A stretch of DNA of 43,640 nt, taken from assembly GCA_031254915.1 (NCBI GenBank), contig JAIRTL010000049.1, forward strand, positions 1 through 43,640, given 5' to 3'. Position numbers and translations under genes: made by a program. Position 1 is the stretch's first letter. Every line of letters starts with the position of its first letter. Source of the stretch: Planctomycetota bacterium. Its GTDB lineage: Bacteria; Planctomycetota; SZUA-567. The notes below the pieces were generated by a model. That model did not search any database. It saw only the letters and a list, made by a program, of their open reading frames with translations, and was not told the origin of the DNA. Below, in pieces: positions 23,566 to 33,704 of this stretch.

Positions 23566-24123
23566 ATGTCCACATTGAGAACCGGAATGCTTGCCGCCGT
23601 CCTGTGCGCGACCGCCCTGTTCCGGGCGGCGGCGCTCGACGTCGAGGAAGTGATGGATATGTTGCAGAACGGGGTGCGGGAAAGCGTCGTCATCAATATG
23701 CTCGAGCAGCGGAAGCTGTCGCGGCCGCTCGACGCCCGGGAGGTGATCCGCCTCTCCCGGGCCGGGGCGTCGCCGCAGCTTCTGGAAGCGCTCACGGACA
23801 TCGACAATATCGAATCCGCGCATGGCGCTTCAGCGCCGACGATTGTCGAACCGGCGCCCGTGCCGGTGGCGGCGAATCCGCCGACCGTCATCGTCGCCGC
23901 GCCCCCGCCGGTGGTTTATTCGTATCCGCGAACGTATTACCACATGGAACCGTACCCGTATTACTCGCGGCCGGGGTATTCCTTCGGCTTCAGCTTCGGC
24001 AGCCGCTGGGGCAGGCCGCACCACCGCCCGCACCGCCCCGGACCGGGCCGCCATCCCGGCCGTCCGGGCCGCCCCGGCGGCCACGGGCCGCCTGGCCACA
24101 GGCCGCCCGGCCACAGGCGCTGA
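23566..24123 (+). CDS. Secreted protein of unknown function, paralogue 1 (His/Pro/Gly-rich tail)
   Basis: A 185-residue protein. Signal peptide 1-24 (cleavage after RAAA). Residues 25-78 form a small helical domain, LDVEEVMDMLQNGVRESVVI onward, that resembles the corresponding domain of the next gene. A Pro/Val/Ala linker follows, then a Tyr-rich stretch, a GFSFGSRWG motif and a 45-residue tail of Arg, Pro, His and Gly repeats (HRPGPGRHPGRPGRPGG...). The tail is low-complexity and could bind metal or polyanions. GAGGTGA lies before the ATG, which is preferred over an upstream in-frame ATG at 23521. I know no characterised homologue. Confidence 0.8.
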   Translation: MSTLRTGMLAAVLCATALFRAAALDVEEVMDMLQNGVRESVVINMLEQRKLSRPLDAREVIRLSRAGASPQLLEALTDIDNIESAHGASAPTIVEPAPVPVAANPPTVIVAAPPPVVYSYPRTYYHMEPYPYYSRPGYSFGFSFGSRWGRPHHRPHRPGPGRHPGRPGRPGGHGPPGHRPPGHRR

Positions 24124-24184
24124 TTTCGCCGTGCGGACGGGACCGCCGTTTGTTCCGCCCGCGGCCTGAACAGCCTTTCGAACA

Positions 24185-24287
24185 GGGGCGTTTTCGCAAA
24201 TGGCCGGCCTTTCCCCGGCGCGTTGTTGGCTGGCGCAGTCGAGCCCGAAAACGCGGCGGGGAGGCTGATCGTTTCCGAAAACGCGCC
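24185..24287 (+). repeat. Family B dispersed element, copy B2
   Basis: About 103 bases between the two paralogues. The ends form an imperfect inverted repeat (GGGGCGTTTTCGCAAA at the left and, read inward from the right, GGCGCGTTTTCGGAAA). The middle matches B3 closely, including GAGCCCGAAAACGCG. Confidence 0.7.
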
Positions 24288-24414
24288 AGCGCATTGTACC
24301 CGACTGTCGCGAAAGACCCGGCGTTTAGGGATGCGGCGGGACAGGACGAAGCGCGCAATGGACAATGGGATGTCCATTCGACTTCGCAAAACGCCCCAAG
24401 GGGAGACATTCATC

Positions 24415-25320
24415 ATGTGCAAGCGTACGGTTCGCCTCGCCGGGCTGCTGGCCGTTGTTCTGACCGCCGCCGGCGGCGCGCGGGCGCTCGACGTGGGCGA
24501 AATCAAGGATATGCTCCGCGCCAACGTGCCGGAGAACGTCATCATCAATCTGGCGGAAAGCCAGGGCGGGTTTTACCTCACGGAAGCGGAGATGGACGAC
24601 CTGCGCTCCTTCGGCGCGTCGGAGGACCTCGTCGCGGAGCTGAGCTTCGTCCCCGTCCCGGACGACGGCCCGGCGGCGTCGACGGTCGCGCCGCCGACCA
24701 TCGTCGGCCCGCGGCCGGCGACCGCCTACGCGGAACCTCCGGCCGCCGCCCCGCCGCCGACGTATTATGGGGCGGATCCTCCGGGAACGGCGGTATCGCC
24801 GCTGGCCGTGGCCTCGCCCGTTTCCCTGCCGCCCCTGTACGACAAGGAGGGCTGGCTCTCGATTTCGAACCGCGACTACCAGACCTATTACCTCCAGATC
24901 AACGCCAAGGACCACCGCATGTTCCTCTCGCGCCACCCCAACGGCGGCGTCGAGCTGGAGCCGGGCGGGAACGTCGTCCTCAACGTCCGCAAGGAAGGGT
25001 ACAAACTGTACGGCGACAACGGCAAAAAGCTGGAGGTGAAGATCCGCGAAGGCGAAACCACCACCCTGTCCCTCGACCCCTTCGGCGTCGTCGGCGACAG
25101 CGGATTGAACGTGGTCGCGGTCAACCGCGACAAGGTGCGCAGCGAGGCGTTGTTCGACAGCCACGCTCCCGCGCCGGTGGTCGTCGCGCCCGCCCCGCGG
25201 GTCATCTATCAACCCGCCCCGCCGCCCGTCGTCATCCATGAGCCGCGCCCGGGCTTCAACTTCGGCTTCCACTACGGCGGCGGCCCGCGCGGCGGGAGGC
25301 ATCGCCGCGGCTGGCGGTAG
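24415..25320 (+). CDS. Secreted protein of unknown function, paralogue 2 (central beta domain, Gly/His/Arg tail)
   Basis: A 301-residue protein. Signal peptide 1-24. Residues 25-76 (LDVGEIKDMLRANVPENVII...) match the small domain of the preceding gene, including FGASEDLVAEL for GASPQLLEAL. After a Pro/Ala linker comes an extra domain of about 120 residues (WLSISNRDYQTYYLQINAKD to TLSLDPFGVVGDSGLNVVAV), probably beta-rich. The C-terminus repeats the design of its neighbour: PAPPPVVIHEPRPG, GFNFGFHYGGGPRGG and a Gly/His/Arg tail. ATG 24415 has GGGGAGA ten bases upstream and is preferred to an in-frame ATG at 24361 or earlier. A tandem duplication followed by insertion of B2 is the simplest history. 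Confidence 0.8.
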   Translation: MCKRTVRLAGLLAVVLTAAGGARALDVGEIKDMLRANVPENVIINLAESQGGFYLTEAEMDDLRSFGASEDLVAELSFVPVPDDGPAASTVAPPTIVGPRPATAYAEPPAAAPPPTYYGADPPGTAVSPLAVASPVSLPPLYDKEGWLSISNRDYQTYYLQINAKDHRMFLSRHPNGGVELEPGGNVVLNVRKEGYKLYGDNGKKLEVKIREGETTTLSLDPFGVVGDSGLNVVAVNRDKVRSEALFDSHAPAPVVVAPAPRVIYQPAPPPVVIHEPRPGFNFGFHYGGGPRGGRHRRGWR

Positions 25321-25350
25321 ACGGCGTCGCGGCCGAAGCACGCGATTTTT

Positions 25351-25473
25351 CATGCCGTTCGCGGCCCGGGGTCGTGATTCCCGCGACTGTGCGCGGCCAT
25401 GAAATGGCCGGCGCGCTTCCAGTGAGACGTCGGCGGCGGGCAGCGGGAAGAATTCCGGCCCGCTTCCCGCTGC
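25351..25473 (+). repeat. Family E element, copy E3
   Basis: Begins CATGCCGTTCGCGGCCCGG, carries the internal hairpin GGCCAT-GAA-ATGGCC (25395-25409) and ends with a diverged AATTCCGGCCCGC copy near 25450-25473. It fills the gap between the paralogue 2 gene and the SDR gene. Confidence 0.6.
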
Positions 25474-25476
25474 CCG

Positions 25477-26271
25477 TCATCCTATGCCCCTTCTGCGGAG
25501 CATTTTCCGGAACAGCCCCGGCCAGATGCGGTTCAGGTAGACGCCGCCGCATTCGATGCCGCCGATGAGCTGTTCGGGAAGCCCTTTCGTTATGGCCGGA
25601 AGCGAGCGCCGGGCGCACTCCTCCGGCGTTATGCCCCGCTGTTGGCCAGGGTCCATTCTGCCGTGGGGCGCGCCGCCGTCGTCAAGCGCGTGTTCGGAGA
25701 TTTCCGTCCGCACCCATCCCGGGACAAGCAGCGTCACCTCGACTCCGGCGCCGGGCGCTTCCTCGCGGAGCGAATCGCACCAGCCGTGGAGCGCGTGTTT
25801 GGCGGCGCTGTAGAAGGAGCGGCGCGGCGCGCCGAACTTCCCCAGCACACCCGTCACGACGACGAGCTGGCCGCCGCCGCGCGCGTACATGGCGGGGAGG
25901 ACAAGGCGGGCGAGCTCGACCGTTCCCCAGAAATCGACTTCGAAAATGCGCCGCGCCACGGCGGATTCGGTGTCGAGGGCGGCGCCGCGCTGTCCGACGC
26001 CGGCAACCGCGGCGAGGATGTCGATGCGGCCGAGGCTGCGTTCCGCCTCCCGCGCCTTGCCGGGGAGGGAAGCGGCGTCGGCGAGGTCGAGCGCGAGCGC
26101 GCTCGCTTCCGCCCCGGCCATGCGGCACGCCGCGACCGTCTCCTCGAGCCGGTCGAGCCGGCGGGAGGAGACGAGCGTCCGCGCGCCGGCGCGGGCCAAT
26201 TCGACCGCCAGCGCCCTGCCTATGCCGGACGTCGCGCCGGTGATCCAGACGTTTTTCCCTTTGGGATCCAT
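25477..26271 (-). CDS. Short-chain dehydrogenase/reductase family protein with an altered catalytic tetrad
   Basis: A 264-residue Rossmann-fold protein of the DHRS7/YqjQ-like group. The cofactor motif TGATSGIG lies at 11-18 and Arg residues SSRRLDR (35-41) suggest NADP(H). Of the Asn-Ser-Tyr-Lys tetrad, Tyr154 and Lys158 are present (FYSAAKHA), but the position of the serine (13 before the Tyr) is Gly141 in VTGVLGKFG, and the Asn of the VNxxG motif is Asp113 in VDFWG. The NNAG motif is AVAG. The start at 26271 removes seven Arg-rich residues from the longest frame. A hydrophobic C-terminus (NRIWPGLFRKMLRRR) may touch the membrane. Substrate unknown. Confidence 0.85.
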   Translation of the reverse strand: MDPKGKNVWITGATSGIGRALAVELARAGARTLVSSRRLDRLEETVAACRMAGAEASALALDLADAASLPGKAREAERSLGRIDILAAVAGVGQRGAALDTESAVARRIFEVDFWGTVELARLVLPAMYARGGGQLVVVTGVLGKFGAPRRSFYSAAKHALHGWCDSLREEAPGAGVEVTLLVPGWVRTEISEHALDDGGAPHGRMDPGQQRGITPEECARRSLPAITKGLPEQLIGGIECGGVYLNRIWPGLFRKMLRRRGIG

Positions 26272-26309
26272 GCGTCGCCGTCCCCGGGGCACGCGGTTGG
26301 GGCATTCCC

Positions 26310-26548
26310 GCGGCGTTTTCGCGAATATGCCGGTATGCCGGGCGCGGCCCGAAATTGTGAAGATGGGGGATGGAGGCCGCCCCGTTCCCCGTCCGCCCCC
26401 CCCTTGGCCGTCTCATGGCCGCGCACAGTCGAGGGGGTCGCGGCCCCGGGCGGTGAACGGTATAGCCGGCCTTCACCGGGCGCGTTTTTGGTTGGCGCGA
26501 TTGGGCCCGAAAACGCGACATGGAGGCCAATCATTCCCGGAAACGCGC
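26310..26548 (+). repeat. Family B dispersed element, copy B3, interrupted by a family E element
   Basis: The left arm (26310-26333) and the right part (26465-26548) together give about 108 bases that line up with B2: GGCGTTTTCGCGAATATG, then GCCGGCCTTCACCGGGCGC, GGGCCCGAAAACGCG and a final CCCGGAAACGCGC. Between them lies the complete E4 element. The last base of B3 is the last base of the SurA-like gene's TAG stop codon. Confidence 0.75.
26334..26464 (-). repeat. Family E element, copy E4, inserted in B3
   Basis: 131 bases with inverted ends: TATGCCGGGCGCGGCCCG on the left and, read inward from the right, TATACCGTTCACCGCCCGG. The internal hairpin reads GGCCG-TCTCA-TGGCC with a possible G-U pair. 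It separates the two arms of B3. Confidence 0.8.
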
Positions 26549-28140
26549 TAGAACAATTCGATGCGCGCCGTCGCCGCCAGACCCCTGATCCAGGCGGCGA
26601 AGGCGGCGTCGCCGGCCTCGTTTTCGAGTTGCGCGCGGATGACCGGCTCCACTTCGTCGAACGGCGCCGGACCGGGCGGCACGACGGCGGTGATCTTCCC
26701 GAACAGCGCCAGACCGGGGGTGAACACCGGGCCGAACACCGCGCCGGCGGGCAGGTCGCCGACGGCGCGGAGCACTTCCCCGGCGTAATGGTCGCGGGGG
26801 ACCGGCTCGTCCGGGACGGACGCGCCGACGCTGAACTCATCGTATTTTTCGCGCATGTCGTCGAAGCGAACGCCAAGCTCGAACGAACGCGAAATCTCCG
26901 CCGCGATGGCGCGGTGGTCGCGGGGGTCGGCGCGGCCGGTCCGGTCCTCGAAAACGCACAGCGGCGTTATCGCCAGCTTTCCCGGCCTGATGGCGGAATT
27001 CTTGTGCTCCTCGTAGAAACGGCGCACCGCGTCGTCCGGCGCCGTGGCGCAGGCGACGACCCGCTCGCGCATGGCGCGCATGGTCAATTCCTTCTCCGCC
27101 TCGCGGATCGGATCGAGTCGCAACCCGTCGAGCCGGCCGGCGAGGGCTTCGGCGCGTCGACGCACTTCGTTCCAGTCGGGATTGTAGCCCAGCCGCTTCG
27201 CCTCCTGCACCGCGAGCTCGCGCTGGATCAGCCGGTCGAGGACGGCGCGACGCAGTTCCCGCTCGCGTTCCGGCGTCGCTCCCTCCGGGCGCGCGCGCAA
27301 AGCGGGCAGAACAACGGCGTCGACATTGTCCAGGGTGATCGGCTGGCCGTCGATCCGGGCGAGCAGGCGCTGTCCGGCGTCGGCGGGGGCGGCAACGCCG
27401 GCGCGGCGCACCGGAAGGTCGGGCAGATCCGGCCCCCCGAACATGTCGACCGTCACGGACGGGACGTCGACCGCTCCCGGCCCCGGGTCGACATGCACCG
27501 CCGGCGGCGCGAACTCGGGCGCGGCCGGCGGCTCTTCCGGGGGCTGCGGAATCGGCGTCGGGACCGGCCGCGCATACCCGCCGGTCGCGGGCGCAAGATC
27601 GAGGGGAAACGGGGCGACGCCGGAGGCGAGAAGGTCGTCGCGGCCGGGTTCCGGAATCTGGGCAAGCCCAGCCGCCGCCATGTCGTCGGCGCCGTCGGCT
27701 GCGGGAAAGAGCATGGTCTTGTCGCCCTTCCCGGGGGGAAATCCGGGCAGATAGCCTTTTCCGAGCCGGTAGCGTTCGGCGAGGATCGCGCTCGGCGACA
27801 GCGCCTGCCTGGTATGGCAGTTGTCGCATTCGACGATGTCGCCGGCGGCGCGCCCCTCGCCGTTCAAGGGCATCTCGCAGAGGCTGCACATCTGGTACAG
27901 CTGATTGATGAGGCGCTCGTCGCGGAGACGGGGCTGCTCGGCGCCGCAGTCGGGACAGCGGACGGAAACGCCCGGATGGACCCGCGTGACCAGCAGCGCC
28001 GAACCGCATTGGCGGCACAGCTGGAGCCGGCGAAGCAGCATGCGCGGCATTTCGATATCGAACTCCGCCGCCGCGGCGTTCGCCGACAGCGCCGACAGCG
28101 CGATCAACGCCAGGCAACACAATCGTCTCGCCTTCCCCAT
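26548..28140 (-). CDS. SurA-like exported protein with a duplicated N-terminal zinc ribbon
   Basis: A 530-residue exported protein. Signal peptide 1-25. Then come two zinc ribbons of identical spacing, Cys42-x2-Cys45-x16-Cys62-x2-Cys65 and Cys85-x2-Cys88-x16-Cys105-x2-Cys108. A Pro-rich linker (about 150-250) leads to a SurA/PpiC-like N-terminal chaperone region (VLARIDGQPITLDNVD, ERELRRAVLDRLIQRELAVQEAKRLGY) and a C-terminal parvulin-like domain (KLAITPLCVFEDR ... GAVFGPVFTPGLALFGKITAVVPP ... ARIELF). Function as periplasmic folding factor or foldase is inferred from the family. The start at 28140 has GGAGGCGCC directly before it. Zinc ribbons on exported folding factors are unusual. The parvulin part is diverged and activity is uncertain. 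Confidence 0.82.
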   Translation of the reverse strand: MGKARRLCCLALIALSALSANAAAAEFDIEMPRMLLRRLQLCRQCGSALLVTRVHPGVSVRCPDCGAEQPRLRDERLINQLYQMCSLCEMPLNGEGRAAGDIVECDNCHTRQALSPSAILAERYRLGKGYLPGFPPGKGDKTMLFPAADGADDMAAAGLAQIPEPGRDDLLASGVAPFPLDLAPATGGYARPVPTPIPQPPEEPPAAPEFAPPAVHVDPGPGAVDVPSVTVDMFGGPDLPDLPVRRAGVAAPADAGQRLLARIDGQPITLDNVDAVVLPALRARPEGATPERERELRRAVLDRLIQRELAVQEAKRLGYNPDWNEVRRRAEALAGRLDGLRLDPIREAEKELTMRAMRERVVACATAPDDAVRRFYEEHKNSAIRPGKLAITPLCVFEDRTGRADPRDHRAIAAEISRSFELGVRFDDMREKYDEFSVGASVPDEPVPRDHYAGEVLRAVGDLPAGAVFGPVFTPGLALFGKITAVVPPGPAPFDEVEPVIRAQLENEAGDAAFAAWIRGLAATARIELF

Positions 28141-28178
28141 GGCGCCTCCATACCCGGAACGAGAGAACGGAACCCTGT

Positions 28179-28433
28179 GATGCCGTCGGCGCCGTGAAAT
28201 TGCGATTCCCCGGACTGCGCGGCAAGAGAGACACCGGTCACGGTCCGGAGTCGTGATTCCCTCGACTGTCTGCGGCCATGAAATGGCCAAGGGAAACGGA
28301 TGCGGAACAGGGCAACACCCATCCCCCATCGGGACAATTTCGGGCCGCGCCCGGTATAGTTCGGGGAAATCGGCGGGGAGCGGGGGCAACCTCCTCTCCC
28401 CATTGTCACGATTTGGCGCCGCGCCCAGTATAG
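28179..28433 (+). repeat. Older family E element, interrupted by E5
   Basis: Outer left end 28179-28230 (ATGCCGTCGGCGCCGTGAAA, then GATTCCCCGGACTGCGCGGC) and outer right end 28359-28433 (CATTGTCACGATTTGGCGCC, then GCGCCCAGTATAG) match the two ends of family E and each other: both carry GGCGCC at the equivalent site. A complete E copy lies between them. Confidence 0.65.
28231..28358 (+). repeat. Family E element, copy E5, nested in an older copy
   Basis: About 128 bases. The left end is CCGGTCACGGTCCGGAGTCG, the right end read inward is TATACCGGGCGCGGCCCG. It contains the internal hairpin GGCCAT-GAA-ATGGCC (28274-28288) and the conserved block ACGGATGCGGAACAGGGC shared with E6. Confidence 0.75.
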
Positions 28434-28531
28434 CAAGAAATCCGCGCCGGTTCAATCGACATCCGCCGGCGGCGGCGACGTTCCGGCCTCCCCATACTCC
28501 CGGCGAGGCATATTTTTCGTTCGAAAGCGTA

Positions 28532-28559
28532 TCGACTTCCATAAATACCGTGATATGCT
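28532..28559 (+). promoter_or_regulatory. Possible extended -10 promoter upstream of the ROK remnant and deoR gene
   Basis: TATGCT (28554-28559) preceded by TGA, with TCGACT (28532-28537) at a 16-bp spacing. It would transcribe the ROK remnant and the DeoR-family gene. Confidence 0.4.
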
Positions 28560-28564
28560 TTTGC

Positions 28565-28795
28565 GTGTTGGAAGACTGTCTCTCCGGAGCGGCCCATGAT
28601 CTTCAATCCGCCGGCGATGGCCATGGGGGTGGCCCCGTGGACTGGGGGGGCGGCTTTTTCGAGCGCATGCGCGACGCGTTCCACAGTCTCGCCAAGGACA
28701 TGCCCTGCGGCCCGGTCGCGATCGCCGGGGCGGAAGCGGGCGAAGCCTCCGGCGTCGTCGGCGCGGCGGCGCTTCTTTTGGAGGAAGGCGAATGA
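28565..28795 (+). pseudogene. C-terminal remnant of a ROK-family sugar kinase
   Basis: A frame of about 76 codons ending in a TGA that overlaps the ATG of the next gene (ATGA, 28792-28795). Its last 60 residues, GGGFFERMRDAFHSLAKDMP then CGPVAIAGAEAGEASGVVGA, look like the end of ROK-family kinases or repressors, in which a GGG-containing strand is followed by a helix and a final AG.iGAA helix. The usual 300-residue protein, including the ATP-binding and zinc motifs, is missing: upstream lie the nested repeats. No clear start codon with a ribosome binding site exists in this frame (GTG at 28565 is the first). I read it as a truncated gene, though a small expressed domain is possible. Confidence 0.5.
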
Positions 28796-29541
28796 ACGCG
28801 ATGAGCGAGCGGCACGCCCGCATCCTCGACCGGCTCGCCGAACGGGAGCAGGCGACGGTGCGGGAGCTGGCCGAACTCGGCGGCGTCTCCGTCGTCACGA
28901 TCCGCCAGGATCTTTCCGCCCTCGAAAAAGCCGGCTACATCCGCCGCACCCACGGCGGCGCCGCCCTGCTGGAGACGGACAACATCGCGCGCCGCCTTTC
29001 GATCCGCCACGACAAAAAACTCCGGATCGCCCGCCTCGCGGCCAGCCTCGTCGAGGAAGGGGAAACAGTCCTCGTCGAATCCGGATCCGCCAACGCCCTC
29101 CTCGCCCGCGAGCTCGCCGGGCGCAGGGTGACGATCGTCGCCGCCAACCTCTTCGTCGCCCGCCAGGCGCAACCCGGCGATCCCGCCGCCGTCGTCGCCC
29201 TCGGCGGCCTCTACCAGCCGGAGAGCGAAGGCGTCGTCGGCACGCTCGCCAAGACCGGCATCGAGAAAACGCATTTTTCCAAGGCGTTCATCGGCATGGA
29301 CGGCTTCACGCCGGCGTCCGGCTTCACCAATTCCGACATGATGCGCGCCGAGATCGGCGCCGCCATCGTCGCGCGCTGCCGGCGTTCCTTCGTCCTCGGC
29401 GACTCGTCGAAATTCGGCAAGACCAGTCTTTCGCGCGTCTGCGGCCTCGACGATCTCGAAGGCGTCATCACCGATTCCGGCCTCGCGAAAGAGCGGGAGG
29501 AAGAGCTCCGCGCCGGCCGCGCCGCATTGCTTCTGGCCTGA
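28792..29541 (+). CDS. DeoR/GlpR-family transcriptional regulator
   Basis: A 249-residue regulator. The N-terminal helix-turn-helix is RHARILDRLAEREQATVREL followed by SVVTIRQDLSALEKAGYIRRTHGGA, the standard DeoR signature. The C-terminal sensor domain (from about 75) has the isomerase-like fold with VLVESGSANALLARELAG, FIGMDGFTPASGFTNSD and VLGDSSKFGKTSL. Family members respond to phosphorylated sugars and usually repress nearby sugar-utilisation genes. The four-base overlap with the ROK remnant suggests that a kinase and this regulator once formed one operon. Its targets are not evident from the sequence. Confidence 0.92.
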   Translation: MNAMSERHARILDRLAEREQATVRELAELGGVSVVTIRQDLSALEKAGYIRRTHGGAALLETDNIARRLSIRHDKKLRIARLAASLVEEGETVLVESGSANALLARELAGRRVTIVAANLFVARQAQPGDPAAVVALGGLYQPESEGVVGTLAKTGIEKTHFSKAFIGMDGFTPASGFTNSDMMRAEIGAAIVARCRRSFVLGDSSKFGKTSLSRVCGLDDLEGVITDSGLAKEREEELRAGRAALLLA

Positions 29542-29587
29542 CAGACGCGCGGGAACGCGCGTTGCGGCCCCGCGAAGGCGGGGATCC

Positions 29588-29657
29588 GGCCGTCGGCGGC
29601 CCGAAATTCGCGACAATGGGGCATGGGGGTCGCCCTGTTCCGCGTCCGCCTCCCCGG
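29588..29657 (-). repeat. Family E half element, copy E7
   Basis: Read leftward it contains GGCGGACGCGGAACAGGGCG, then CCCCCATGCCCCATTGTCGC and AATTTCGGGCC, matching the right half of E5 and E6. The other half is missing. The rest of 29542-29899 holds the nifJ promoter and no gene. Confidence 0.6.
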
Positions 29658-29708
29658 CGCGTTTTTTGTCCGCGGCGCCAAATGCCCGCGATTAGCGATT
29701 TTTATCTC

Positions 29709-29736
29709 TTGACGCATCGCGCCTTTGCCATAGTAT
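29709..29736 (+). promoter_or_regulatory. Sigma-70 promoter for nifJ
   Basis: TTGACG (29709-29714) and TAGTAT (29731-29736), spacer 16; TATTGT three bases further is an alternative -10. The leader to the ATG at 29900 is about 155 nt. Confidence 0.6.
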
Positions 29737-29899
29737 TGTGTATTCCATAGGCTTGTCCGATCCCGCACCCGCCGATCCCGGGCGGTGCGGTTGCGGTTTT
29801 GCCGCCTCAGCGGCATAAACCGAGCTTGCGCTCTCATATACCAGTCACTTCAATGGTTAGCAGCGGAATCCGAACACACCCTTCGAGAAAGGAACCAGC

Positions 29900-33493
<3,594 letters not shown>

Positions 33494-33536
33494 TTTCGTC
33501 GCGCTTTCGCGACAACGCAAGCAGCGCGCGCCGACA

Positions 33537-33568
33537 GAACCGCCCCCGGCAACGGGGGCGGTTCCTGT
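33537..33568 (+). terminator. Terminator after nifJ
   Basis: A perfect 12-bp stem (33537-33548 with 33553-33564) with a GCAA tetraloop lies 44 bases after the nifJ stop. The T-run is short. Confidence 0.75.
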
Positions 33569-33704
33569 TGGCGCATTCCCACTTCGTATTTCCCGGTGCG
33601 CCGCGGCGGCCCGCGGGCGACGTCCGCGTTCCCCAGATCGGCCATGCCCCCCGGGGCGGGGCGAAGCGCGCAAAAGCGTCTTTGCGCCGCGCGGACGCTT
33701 CGGC

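Noticed and set aside
28179-28433. Repeats at 28179-28433 as a CRISPR array
   Set aside because: The repeated units are inverted and nested, not regularly spaced direct repeats, and no cas gene is present.
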